Below are positions 1 through 7,322 of a stretch of DNA of 51,749 bases, piece by piece. Made by a program: the position numbers and the translations under genes. Source of the stretch: a virus; IMG/VR virus record IMGVR_UViG_3300025012_000122, positions 1 to 51,749 of that record; one strand, 5' to 3'. The notes below the pieces were generated by a model. That model saw nothing but the letters and a program-made list of their open reading frames with translations. It was not told where the DNA came from and did no database searches. The stretch's first letter is position 1; every line of letters begins with the position of its first letter.

Positions 1-521
1 CTACCCGTTACTTTACCAGCGAAGACGTTGCTATGCGGGAGCTTATGATACCTGCACAGGCAGCAAGACACCTTATCGGTTACGGGTGCGACGAGTACGC
101 CACAACTGACGGTTGGTTGCACTTCCGTAACGCACAGGACGTAACTTTTTCCTGTCGCACTACTGAAGAGAGTTACCCGAACCTTGATAGGTTTCTTGAG
201 TGCAAGGGGGGGAAAGGGGAATTCCCTGAAGAGTTGGGGGAAATGCTGGACAGGGCTAACACCCTCTCGGACGGCGAAAGAGTTAACGTGGCTCTGAACG
301 GCAGCAAGCTAACCGTCTCCACTGAGGGTGTAGCTGGTTGGTACGAGGAACCGGCAAGGGTCAAGTATACGGGTAAAGCCGTAGACTTTGATATACACCC
401 CGATTTCCTTGTTTCCATGCTCAAGATAGGTACCAGCATCGTAATTGCCGAAGGTCGGTTGTTATTCCAGACGGATGACTTTGTACATATCGTCAAAACC
501 TACGCACCGAAGGAGGGTTAA
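1..521 (+). CDS. DNA polymerase sliding clamp (beta/DnaN-like), C-terminal part, cut by window edge
   Basis: The frame is open to the left edge, so the true start lies outside the window; the ATG at 33 is internal. The visible ~172 residues look like the last one and a half domains of a beta-clamp. An L-M-I-P-A-Q-A-A segment matches the usual I-I-P-r-k-a-l strand, followed by DGWLHFR and SCRTTEESYPNLDRF, which match the family's 'i-f / t-l-s-R-l-i-e-g-k-F-P-d' region. The end, FDIHPDFLVSMLK followed by a hydrophobic strand and ...HIVKTYAP, matches the F-n-p-k-y-l-l-d-a-l and terminal y-l-i-m-P segments. A clamp fits the polymerase and clamp loader encoded just downstream. The clamp call is family pattern matching by eye; a divergent phage clamp is the only good alternative I see. 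Confidence 0.7.
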   Translation, partial: TRYFTSEDVAMRELMIPAQAARHLIGYGCDEYATTDGWLHFRNAQDVTFSCRTTEESYPNLDRFLECKGGKGEFPEELGEMLDRANTLSDGERVNVALNGSKLTVSTEGVAGWYEEPARVKYTGKAVDFDIHPDFLVSMLKIGTSIVIAEGRLLFQTDDFVHIVKTYAPKEG

Positions 522-522
522 T

Positions 523-891
523 ATGGAACTGTATGAAAAACACGTTTCCTCTAAAGGTAAGGTATCGTATACGAAATTTACTAACTTACCCGAATTGAAA
601 GTACCTGTTGTTTCTTCCGAATACAACAACGAAGAACTTATCACATGGACATGCGCTCTTGCCACCATGCAGATCATGATACTTGAGGAGAGTTTACCAG
701 AACATTCCTTTTTGGCTAGGACTGGCAAGGTTACAGCGGTTAGGGTTGCTTTGTTGGATCTCTACAAGGGTTTGGGTAAGCCGCTCAACAGCGAACTCGT
801 TGACTACATTACTGACACATGGAACCTTGCCATAAAACTTGCAATGATGGGACTGATAAAACAGCACGAATCTCAGAAAGAGGGGGTTTAA
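523..891 (+). CDS. Conserved hypothetical protein, replication region (122 aa)
   Basis: The ATG at 523 has AGGAGG at 511-516, overlapping the end of the clamp gene, so it is translated in the same operon. The protein is 122 residues, soluble, rich in short helices in its second half, with no membrane segment or recognisable catalytic motif. I do not recognise the family. Its position between sliding clamp and DNA polymerase suggests an accessory role in replication or nucleotide metabolism, but nothing in the sequence proves this. A longer frame upstream (from 445) overlaps the clamp gene heavily and lacks a ribosome binding site, so I prefer 523. Confidence 0.7.
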   Translation: MELYEKHVSSKGKVSYTKFTNLPELKVPVVSSEYNNEELITWTCALATMQIMILEESLPEHSFLARTGKVTAVRVALLDLYKGLGKPLNSELVDYITDTWNLAIKLAMMGLIKQHESQKEGV

Positions 892-893
892 AT

Positions 894-1058
894 ATGTGTA
901 AAACACCATGCAATGTCGAAAATTGTAAAGATGGGGATCGTTCGTGTTTAGAGTGCGTCAATGCGAACTTACCTCTCCATGAGGGTGATTGTGCAATTTG
1001 TTCAGGTTTGGTAGGTGTTGGTCCGTTCATTTGTAAATTCGTCAGAAAGGAAGCTTGA
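894..1058 (+). CDS. Small cysteine-rich protein, probable zinc-binding (54 aa)
   Basis: A 54-residue protein starting two bases after the preceding stop, behind a G-rich Shine-Dalgarno (AGAGGGGG near 880-886). It carries eight cysteines, including two CxxC pairs (CLEC and CAIC) plus further cysteines near the N- and C-termini, which suggests one or two structural zinc sites. Such mini zinc ribbons are common in phage early operons and often bind nucleic acid or a replication protein; that function is inference. It ends two bases before the polymerase start, so the two are probably translationally coupled. Confidence 0.65.
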   Translation: MCKTPCNVENCKDGDRSCLECVNANLPLHEGDCAICSGLVGVGPFICKFVRKEA

Positions 1059-1059
1059 T

Positions 1060-2973
1060 ATGAGTAATGAGGGTTTTTTCTCTTCCGTGGAACTAAAGAA
1101 GTGCATCCCCTTACCACCGCGTCCACAAGTCAAATTCCCTTTACCTGAACCTAAGAAGGAGGTCAAAGCTAGCCCCGTAGACCAGCACTCCATTCTTTTT
1201 ATGGACATAGAATGTTATATCAATTACTTTTTGGTCAAGTTCCTGAGACTCAGTGACGGTAAGTTTTACAGCTTTGAAAGAACTGAGCATCAAGAACTTG
1301 ACTATGACGGAATTGAGCAACTTCTGGATGACTACGAAATAGTCACATTTAACGGGGTTAAGTTCGACATACCTATGTTGAGGTTATCTTTGGAAGGAGC
1401 GACCTGTAATGAGCTAAAACGGGCCGCAAACAGCCTAATCGTGGGAGGGTTGACACCGTACAACTTCGCTAAGGAATACGAGCTACCGGATTTTGAGGTT
1501 AGTCACATAGACCTTATCGAATTGTTACCGGGGATCGTCTCCCTGAAGATTTACGGTGGACGGTTGCATTGTGAGAAAATGCAGGATCTCCCCATTGAGG
1601 AGAACGCTACTTTAACTGACAGTGATATGGATGACATTGATCTGTATTGCGGTAACGACCTTGACGTTACCAAACTCATTTACAAGAAGTTATTACCTCA
1701 AATAGAACTGCGCCGGTCAATGTCCAAAAGGTACAAGCTTGACTTGTTATCGAAGTCAGATGCTCAAATAGCCGAGGAGGTTCTAAAGTCAGAAATCACC
1801 AAAACCAAGGGCGTTAAATTGGAGCGGCCCGAAGTTGTTAGCGGCACGTTCAATTACAAAGCCCCTCATTTCATCAACTTCACCAATCCCAAACTGAACG
1901 CAGCTTTAAAGATAGTAGAGACTGAACCTTTCACCATAGGCTCTAACGGTAGAATCACCATGCCGGAAGAGTTACGCAAGCTGAAAATAAACATCGGTAG
2001 GTCAACCTATCAAATGGGTATGGGGGGTTTACACTCAACCGAGAAGAAAGCCTTTCACATTAGCGACGATAAGTTTTCCATTTATGATTGGGACGTTGCC
2101 AGTTACTACCCCGCCATTATATTGGGTTGCGGTCTTTACCCCAAGAACGTGGGTAAGGAATTCCTACAAGTCTACCGCGACATTGTTAACGAAAGGTTGA
2201 ATGCTAAACGTTCAGGGGATAAGATTAAAGCCGACTCACTTAAGATTACTATCAATGGAACGTTCGGAAAGCTGGCATCGCCTTACTCGGTGTTATACGC
2301 ACCGGAGCTAATGGTACAGGTCACAGTAACGGGTCAGTTAGCGTTGCTCATGCTCATCGATATGATGGAGAGTAGGGGATTCTCTGTTGTCTCAGCCAAC
2401 ACGGACGGTATTGTAATCAAATGTCCTAAAGGTGAAGAACGTAAGATGCACTCTGTCATCAACCTTTGGAGCAAGACTACCGGCTTTGAAATGGAGTCGG
2501 CACAATACGCGGGTTTATATTCGCGTGACGTGAATAACTACATTGCCATCAAGACGGACGGAGAGGTTAAGTACAAGGGTTGTTTCGCACCGGCAGGAAT
2601 CGCTAAGAACCCTGAGAACGAAATCTGTACCATTGCTCTGGTTGAATACCTGAAGTACGGCATTCCCTTTGAAAAGACCATACGTAACTGCGCCGACATT
2701 ACCAAGTTCATAACGGTTAGATCGGTAAACGGGGGTGCTGTCAAGAACGGTCAATACCTTGGCAAAGCTATCAGGTGGTATCACAACATAGACAGTACAG
2801 TAGAGAAAGTAACTTCAAGGATAACAGGTGACGCTGTTGGTATCAGGTATAAGACTAACGGCAATCTCGTTCCAATGACAGAGGGTGTAAGGCCCATCAT
2901 GGACTTGAGCGTTCCTTTCCCACAAGATGTTGATTATGACTGGTACATTGGGAAGTGCAGGGAACTATTCTAA
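1060..2973 (+). CDS. Family B DNA polymerase with 3'-5' exonuclease domain
   Basis: The replicative DNA polymerase of the phage, 637 residues. The N-terminal proofreading domain shows Exo I (FMDIECY, D49/E51), Exo II (TFNGVKFDIP, D103) and Exo III (YCGND, Y196/D200). The polymerase domain has motif A (DWDVASYYP, catalytic D345), motif B (K-x-T-x-N-G-T-F-G-K around 395-404) and motif C (SANTDGI, D449). Motif C is NTDG rather than the classic DTDS, so only one of the two usual acidic residues is present there. At 637 residues it is shorter than cellular or T4 family B enzymes. The start at ATG 1060 is preceded by AGAAAGGA and is better than an upstream GTG/TTG overlapping the previous gene. Clamp and clamp-loader genes lie on either side. 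Confidence 0.93.
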   Translation: MSNEGFFSSVELKKCIPLPPRPQVKFPLPEPKKEVKASPVDQHSILFMDIECYINYFLVKFLRLSDGKFYSFERTEHQELDYDGIEQLLDDYEIVTFNGVKFDIPMLRLSLEGATCNELKRAANSLIVGGLTPYNFAKEYELPDFEVSHIDLIELLPGIVSLKIYGGRLHCEKMQDLPIEENATLTDSDMDDIDLYCGNDLDVTKLIYKKLLPQIELRRSMSKRYKLDLLSKSDAQIAEEVLKSEITKTKGVKLERPEVVSGTFNYKAPHFINFTNPKLNAALKIVETEPFTIGSNGRITMPEELRKLKINIGRSTYQMGMGGLHSTEKKAFHISDDKFSIYDWDVASYYPAIILGCGLYPKNVGKEFLQVYRDIVNERLNAKRSGDKIKADSLKITINGTFGKLASPYSVLYAPELMVQVTVTGQLALLMLIDMMESRGFSVVSANTDGIVIKCPKGEERKMHSVINLWSKTTGFEMESAQYAGLYSRDVNNYIAIKTDGEVKYKGCFAPAGIAKNPENEICTIALVEYLKYGIPFEKTIRNCADITKFITVRSVNGGAVKNGQYLGKAIRWYHNIDSTVEKVTSRITGDAVGIRYKTNGNLVPMTEGVRPIMDLSVPFPQDVDYDWYIGKCRELF

Positions 2974-2986
2974 AGGAGATATTGAA

Positions 2987-3226
2987 ATGACTTTCAGAAA
3001 ATCGTGCGGTGACACTATCAGACAGCTTCAAAAGAAGTATGACGAAAAAGACAAGGCGAACCGGAAGATGATTTCTTACCTTTCGGAACTGTTGGAGAAC
3101 GACAAGATCACCAACGACTACGATAAAGATTTTATTCGTAGCGTAGAGGCGAGAATAAACCAAGACATACCCTTGAGTGAGAAACAACAGGCGCACTTAG
3201 ACAAGTGTTACCATGATAGGTACTAA
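2987..3226 (+). CDS. Hypothetical small charged protein (79 aa)
   Basis: The ATG at 2987 follows AAAGGAG at 2972-2978. The protein is highly charged and predicted largely helical, with Lys/Asp/Glu/Arg-rich stretches such as QLQKKYDEKDK that could form a short coiled coil. I see no motif and cannot name a family. It lies in the tight operon between the polymerase and the clamp loader, with only a two-base gap before the next gene, so it is expected to be co-expressed with the replisome genes. Confidence 0.65.
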   Translation: MTFRKSCGDTIRQLQKKYDEKDKANRKMISYLSELLENDKITNDYDKDFIRSVEARINQDIPLSEKQQAHLDKCYHDRY

Positions 3227-3228
3227 AC

Positions 3229-3486
3229 ATGACAGACATTGACGTTAGGGCGGAAATGCAAAAGGTTGTATCGGGGGAACTAGCTTATGTTGACCTTGCT
3301 GCACTGGCTAAAAGTTCTGATTACGCCAAAATGCGTTTGGTTGACATTGCCAAGGAATTAGGCTTAGTGGTACACCCCGACCTACCCCAACACAAATACC
3401 GTGCAACATTACCCGTAGGTAGAACACCACATCAAATACACACAAGTCAAAGGTACAGGAGGATTGAAGAAAATGAGTATGTGTAA
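3229..3486 (+). CDS. Hypothetical protein with possible helix-turn-helix (85 aa)
   Basis: The start at ATG 3229 is two bases after the previous stop. The middle of the protein (residues ~20-50) contains two or three short helices ending in DIAKELGLVVHPD, reminiscent of a DNA-binding helix-turn-helix but too short to be sure. The C-terminal part, after a proline-rich turn, is basic (HTSQRYRRIEE). The end overlaps the next gene by 14 nt, and the next gene's ribosome binding site lies inside this one. Function unknown. Confidence 0.55.
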   Translation: MTDIDVRAEMQKVVSGELAYVDLAALAKSSDYAKMRLVDIAKELGLVVHPDLPQHKYRATLPVGRTPHQIHTSQRYRRIEENEYV

Positions 3487-3883
3487 AAAACACGGCGAGT
3501 ATTTTAGTGAGGAATGCCCTAAGTGTTTCCTCGAAAAACAACTGTCAGTTAATTCATATCTGAAACGTATAGGCGACTCTCTAAGTCGTGTCGGTAAACA
3601 AGAATCTCCCGAACTGGCAGAACTTAGAAAAAAGCTCAACTTCAACGAAAGCGGTTCAAAGTATTTGCGTGACATACCCTGCACCATTGAGGGTAAGATA
3701 GACGTTTACGCAGTACTTGACGCTTTCAACGTAACATGCCCTGCAAGACAACATGCCGTGAAAAAGCTGCTCTGTTCCGGTATACGCGGTAAAGGTGACG
3801 TGTTGCAAGACCTGAAAGAAGCAGGAGACGCTATCACTCGCGCCATTCAGATGGAAGAATCCCGTAGCAAAGGAGAAGAGTAA
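3473..3883 (+). CDS. Conserved phage protein with N-terminal Cys motif (136 aa)
   Basis: The ATG at 3473 is 10 bases from AGGAGG (3457-3462); the in-frame TTG at 3464 is too close to that site. The N-terminus has a C-x3-H...C-x2-C pattern (C4, H7, C15, C18), probably a zinc knuckle. The C-terminal ~70 residues carry a pattern I recognise from many phage replication regions: KIDVYAVLDAF, CPARQHAVKKLLC, GIRGKGDVLQDL, followed by a helix ending in RAIQME. Its biochemical role is not known to me. It is immediately followed (no gap) by the clamp-loader gene, supporting a replication-linked role. Confidence 0.75.
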   Translation: MSMCKKHGEYFSEECPKCFLEKQLSVNSYLKRIGDSLSRVGKQESPELAELRKKLNFNESGSKYLRDIPCTIEGKIDVYAVLDAFNVTCPARQHAVKKLLCSGIRGKGDVLQDLKEAGDAITRAIQMEESRSKGEE

Positions 3884-4798
3884 ATGCCTTTAGCAAAAGA
3901 CTATCGACCACGTAACCTTCAGGAGTTTGAGGGTAATCAGGCTCTCAAAGCCGCTCTTGAATCCAAGCTGAAACAACCGGCCAACAAGCGCCCTCACGTC
4001 TATATGTTCACCGGCCCCAAGGGTTGCGGTAAAACAACACTCGCCCGTATCGTTGCGGAAGCTTTGGAGTGTTCCGAGTTTGAGTTTAACGAGATCGACG
4101 CTTCAGATGATAGCGGCGGTGTTGCGGCTATCCGTGAACTCAAAAGGACCGTGCGCCATATGCCGATGGAGGGCAAGGTGAGGGTGTGGTTTATCGATGA
4201 GTGTCATAAGCTCACCAAACCAGCACAGGAAGCACTCTTGAAGATGTTGGAGGAACCACCGTCTTACGCATATTTCATCTTGGCTACCACCGACCCCCAA
4301 TTGCTGAAACCTACCCTGAAGGACCGTTGCGTAACCTTTGAGGTCAAACCCCTCACTGATAAAGAAATGTTCGTACTTCTTGACGAGGTTGTTGAAACCG
4401 AAGACAAGAACGTACCGGACGATGTTCTGAAACAGATAGTTAAAGCTTCCAACGGACACCCCCGCGCAGCTTTGCAAATCCTTGAAAGAATCATTGATTT
4501 ACCCCCCAAGGAAATGAAAGCAGCGGCAGAACAGACAGAAGAGAATGAAGTACAAATCAAGGAACTCATAACGGCGCTCATAAACCGTCATAAATGGCCT
4601 GTAGTAGCAAAACTCATACAAGGTATAGCCGAGGAGCCGGAGACGGTTAGAAGGGCGCTATTGGGTTACATGAGTGCTATTTTGTTAAGCGGTAAGGATT
4701 CAAAACAAGCAGCTCTCATAATTGAGTGTTTCAAAGATAATTTTTATGACAGCGGCAAGGCCGGTTTGGTCGCTGCTTGTTATGAGTGCGTTTTATGA
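3884..4798 (+). CDS. Clamp loader AAA+ ATPase (DnaX/RFC small subunit-like)
   Basis: Loads the sliding clamp onto primed DNA using ATP. The 304-residue protein has the clamp-loader signature near the N-terminus (DYRPRNLQEFEGN), Walker A GPKGCGKT at 44-51, Walker B VWFIDEC (D105/E106) followed by HKLTKPAQEALLKMLEEPP, the sensor 1 segment FILATTDP, and the arginine-finger region LKDRC (R148). This arrangement is the same as in bacterial DnaX and archaeal RFC-S. No separate delta-like subunit is visible, so this may be the only loader subunit, or a partner may lie outside the window. Its stop overlaps the start of the homing endonuclease gene (ATGA at 4795-4798). Confidence 0.92.
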   Translation: MPLAKDYRPRNLQEFEGNQALKAALESKLKQPANKRPHVYMFTGPKGCGKTTLARIVAEALECSEFEFNEIDASDDSGGVAAIRELKRTVRHMPMEGKVRVWFIDECHKLTKPAQEALLKMLEEPPSYAYFILATTDPQLLKPTLKDRCVTFEVKPLTDKEMFVLLDEVVETEDKNVPDDVLKQIVKASNGHPRAALQILERIIDLPPKEMKAAAEQTEENEVQIKELITALINRHKWPVVAKLIQGIAEEPETVRRALLGYMSAILLSGKDSKQAALIIECFKDNFYDSGKAGLVAACYECVL

Positions 4799-5385
4799 GA
4801 TTTACCAGTGGGGATGGTTATGGAATAAACACACGCTTCAAAACAAAGTATGACAATGACTATGAGATTGATTCAGGAATCATAACTGTGAGATGGATCA
4901 ATAAGAAAGGTGTTGTCTTTTTGATAAAAATGGACGAAGACGACGAGTATTTGTTGAAACAAGGAATTGTTCGTGTTGACAATGGTGGATATGTGATGTT
5001 CAAAGTCAAAACCGTACCTAAACAAAAAGTGCAAAAACTTTCAAGAGTTGTGATGAATGCGCCTGACGGTTTATTAGTGGATCATATACATCATGATAAA
5101 TTAGACAACAGAAAGACACAATTGCGGATAGTTACCAACGCAGAAAACAGTCAAAATAAAATAGGAGCTATGCCTCATAGCAAGTCAGGTATTCGTGGTG
5201 TTTGTTGGAACAAACAACAGCAAAAGTGGACAGGTGCTGTTAGTATCTTAGGAAAACAACACCATATGGGTTACTTCTTGACAGCAGCAGAGGCAGAAAA
5301 AGCTTGTATTTCTTTCAGAGCGAAGCATATGCCTTTCTCACAAGACGCTATTACTCAAAGGAGGTCTAAAAGAACAACAAAATAA
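4795..5385 (+). CDS. Free-standing HNH homing endonuclease with AP2 domain
   Basis: A selfish nuclease that cuts DNA and spreads its own gene; not needed for phage growth. The 196-residue protein has an HNH_3-type core (DHIHHDKLDNRK, then LRIVTNAENSQNK, residues ~96-122) followed by an AP2 DNA-binding domain (SGIRGVCWNKQQQKW, then LGKQHHMGYF and a helix with AAEAEKA, ~131-176). This architecture is typical of phage homing endonucleases. The ATG at 4795 overlaps the clamp-loader stop; an upstream GTG at 4786 is possible but unnecessary. The gene is visibly richer in A and T than its neighbours, suggesting separate acquisition. A tandem-repeat motif and a promoter follow directly, so the genes downstream are not left without transcription. 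Confidence 0.9.
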   Translation: MRFTSGDGYGINTRFKTKYDNDYEIDSGIITVRWINKKGVVFLIKMDEDDEYLLKQGIVRVDNGGYVMFKVKTVPKQKVQKLSRVVMNAPDGLLVDHIHHDKLDNRKTQLRIVTNAENSQNKIGAMPHSKSGIRGVCWNKQQQKWTGAVSILGKQHHMGYFLTAAEAEKACISFRAKHMPFSQDAITQRRSKRTTK

Positions 5386-5386
5386 A

Positions 5387-5410
5387 ATTTTCTTTTGTGT
5401 CTTTTGTGTC
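5387..5410 (+). promoter_or_regulatory. Tandem 9-bp repeat motif, copy 1 (putative regulator binding site)
   Basis: ATTTTC is followed by two perfect copies of TTTTGTGTC (5393-5401 and 5402-5410). Related tandem 9-mers occur in only two other intergenic places (42737-42754 and 48481-48498). This copy sits 9 bp upstream of a good -35 box, the usual position of an activator site. Binding protein unknown. Confidence 0.5.
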
Positions 5411-5419
5411 ATTTTCTTG

Positions 5420-5448
5420 TTGCAATGTGTTTTTCTTTAGCTTATAAC
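5420..5448 (+). promoter_or_regulatory. Predicted sigma70-type promoter
   Basis: TTGCAA (5420-5425), a 17-bp spacer, then TATAAC (5443-5448). The predicted start, about 7 bases on, leaves a ~35-base leader before the ATG at 5492. It would restart transcription of the operon downstream of the homing endonuclease. Confidence 0.6.
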
Positions 5449-5491
5449 GGTTCACGCATTGCAGCACAACCAAATAAGGAGACTCATAAAC

Positions 5492-5992
5492 ATGCGGCTC
5501 ACTCAAGGTATGAAGGATGCTATCAAAAGTTCGGTAATCAAAAAGAAGTTCAATCCGCTATATGCTGCACTGAAAGAAAAAGAAATAAGCTTTGGTTTGG
5601 AAGTTTACAAAACCATCCCCCACATTGAAAAAGTTGATAATGTTCCAGGAGAGTGGCTGGACAGTAAAACAGAACTCTCTGTCACTTTCGATGGATGGTC
5701 AAAAAGAGTGTATTTCGGAAAAGCTTTAAAAGTTCCATATCACACAAGACTCTACTTCTCTCAAGAGAGTGAAGAATACAAGAAGCATCATGCTTTAGCG
5801 CATGAGCGCGGCGTACTTGACGAGTTTAAAAATGAGGTGGAGTCTGAGATTAACAAAGTGTTGTCGGCTTGCACTACAGACAAGAAGTTGTCGGAACTGT
5901 GGCCGGAGGCGATGGAACATTTACCAAACGCCGCACAATCTCTTCTTCCGGCGATTATCAATATTGACAAACTTAAATCACTCTTAGCTTAA
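5492..5992 (+). CDS. Nmad5-like (nucleotide modification associated domain 5) protein
   Basis: The 166-residue protein starts MRLTQGMKDAI and contains, in order, a PGEWLDS-type loop, a beta-rich middle, a long charged helix (GVLDEFKNEVESEINKVL), then TTDKKLSELWPE and a C-terminal LLPAI...LKSLLA. This order and these anchor motifs match what I remember of Nmad5, a domain found in phages and in predicted DNA-modification operons; its activity is not established. The start at ATG 5492 has AAGGAG upstream (5475-5480); upstream in-frame starts lie across the promoter. No thymidylate or deoxycytidylate modifying enzyme is visible in this window to go with it. Confidence 0.6.
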   Translation: MRLTQGMKDAIKSSVIKKKFNPLYAALKEKEISFGLEVYKTIPHIEKVDNVPGEWLDSKTELSVTFDGWSKRVYFGKALKVPYHTRLYFSQESEEYKKHHALAHERGVLDEFKNEVESEINKVLSACTTDKKLSELWPEAMEHLPNAAQSLLPAIINIDKLKSLLA

Positions 5993-6004
5993 AGGAGAAG
6001 TTGA

Positions 6005-6339
6005 ATGGGCTTGCAAATCCCTTTTGTTGTCGGTGAAAAACGCTCTACATTACCAGTGGCGACAAGTCTTACGAAATCAGCGAATACCGTTCTATCAGAA
6101 ATCCCAAGACGCAGGAAATGGAGGACACGCTTTGTCCTACCAAGTGGTACGGGAGTTTGGATGGTGTTTTAAGCGCAGCGTTGAACATGCAGATAAGAGC
6201 ATCGGACGCAACCAACTTCAAGGAACTCAAGGAGGTAATCAAAGACTGTACTGAAAAGCTGTTCAGTGATTACGAGATCAAGCCCAAACAACCTCAACAA
6301 GAACAACAACAATCCACTACAAGGAGGCGTAGAACTTGA
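6005..6339 (+). pseudogene. Conserved phage protein interrupted by a -1 frameshift in an A-run
   Basis: A strong start (AAGGAG at 5992-5997, ATG 6005) opens a reading frame beginning MGLQIPFVVGEK, which runs out of sense after a run of five A residues (6036-6040) and stops at 6172. From the same A-run, the -1 frame continues coherently with TLYITSGDKSYEISEYRSI, then LCPTKWYGSLDGVLSAALN, a helical segment KELKEVIKDCTEKLF and a Gln/Arg-rich tail ending at 6339. One extra A would join the two into a ~110-residue protein. No classic X XXY YYZ slippery heptamer is in the right frame, so a sequencing or real indel is more likely than programmed frameshifting. The next gene starts within the stop codon of this one, which confirms the downstream frame is the coding one. 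Function unknown. Confidence 0.7.
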
Positions 6340-6965
6340 GCGAAGAGGTAAGACGAAGACGGCGGGGAACACCTGTTGAAGAGGCACCACCGCCTGTTGA
6401 AGAGGCTCCCAAAAGAGTCAGAACCAGAACACCCCAAACGCAAACGCCGGATCTACCGGCAAGCGAAGAAGGGGAATTCGATTACGACGCAGATTTAACT
6501 ATCAACCCTTTCTTTCTTGACGCTGAGTTTCTGAATCATGCCCGACTTGCAATGAAGTACAACGCGGAAGCATCAAGGGCAAACAAAGCGGCAATGGAAG
6601 CGGAGGAAAAGGTAAAGACGAAACGTAGTGAGTTGGTGAAGCTTGCCAACGAAGATCCAACGGTTATGGGTAAGGATATCAAACCCACTGCACCGAACGT
6701 TGAAGCTTTCTACCGGATGCACCCCGAATACAAGAAGATCAAGCAGGACTGGATTGAGGCGGTTTACTACGCAGACCTCATGCGGGGTGCAGTAGCTCAG
6801 TTTGCGGCTAGGAAATGCGCGATTGAGGGGGAAATCAAGCTGTTTGGCATGAATTACTTTGCCAACCCGCAGGAACCAAGGGATTTACCGGAAGCGGTTA
6901 AACGTCTGGAAGAACTCAAAAGCAAGAACACGCAACAGACTATCAAAGAGCGCCTTAACAGGTAG
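6336..6965 (+). CDS. Possible UvsY-like recombination mediator
   Basis: A 209-residue protein starting with TTG at 6336, eight bases after AAGGAGG (6321-6327); the TTGA overlaps the stop of the preceding gene. The first ~45 residues are basic and proline-rich with two PVEEA repeats, probably disordered. After that comes a helical domain with LAMKYNAEASRANKAAMEAEEKVKTK and, near the end, YYADLMRGAVAQFAARKCAIEGEI. The spacing and character of these helices resemble the T4 recombination mediator UvsY, which loads UvsX onto gp32-coated ssDNA. UvsX-like and gp32-like genes lie 1-3 kb downstream, which makes the role plausible. The similarity is weak and judged by eye, so treat the function as a hypothesis. 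Confidence 0.45.
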   Translation: MSEEVRRRRRGTPVEEAPPPVEEAPKRVRTRTPQTQTPDLPASEEGEFDYDADLTINPFFLDAEFLNHARLAMKYNAEASRANKAAMEAEEKVKTKRSELVKLANEDPTVMGKDIKPTAPNVEAFYRMHPEYKKIKQDWIEAVYYADLMRGAVAQFAARKCAIEGEIKLFGMNYFANPQEPRDLPEAVKRLEELKSKNTQQTIKERLNR

Positions 6966-6998
6966 CAACCACACCAACCAAAAGGAGAAGTAGACGAC

Positions 6999-7319
6999 AT
7001 GGCAAAGAACGAGAGCATTGGTATCAAAGAACTGGCAAAACTCGTTGCGGACAGGACCAACTGGAGTCAGGCGGATTCCAAAGCAGCTATCGACGCGATC
7101 ACCGGCGCGATCATCGAAACCTGCAAAGAGGGCAAAGACGTGAAGCTTGTCGGCTTCGCTACCTTCAGCAACGTGTTCAAACCGGCGCATGACGCACGTA
7201 ACCCCGCAACCGGCGAAACCGTCAAGGTTGCCGACAAAAACGTGTTCACTGCCAAGGCAGCTAAAGGCGTGGACATGACCCCGCCGAAACCGGCAGCAAA
7301 AGGCCGCAGGAACCGCTAA
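6999..7319 (+). CDS. HU/IHF-family DNA-binding protein
   Basis: A 106-residue basic protein of the bacterial histone-like family, which bends and compacts DNA as a dimer. It has the helical N-terminal half (GIKELAKLVADRTNW) and the beta-arm region VKLVGFATFSNVFKPA...ARNPATGE, where the family's G-F-G-x-F and R-x-x-R-N-P-x-T-G motifs are clear. The last ~15 residues are an added Pro/Lys/Arg tail. The start at ATG 6999 has AAAGGAG at 6980-6986. It could help open the origin or assist recombination or packaging; the sequence does not say which. Confidence 0.9.
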   Translation: MAKNESIGIKELAKLVADRTNWSQADSKAAIDAITGAIIETCKEGKDVKLVGFATFSNVFKPAHDARNPATGETVKVADKNVFTAKAAKGVDMTPPKPAAKGRRNR

Positions 7320-7322
7320 CAT

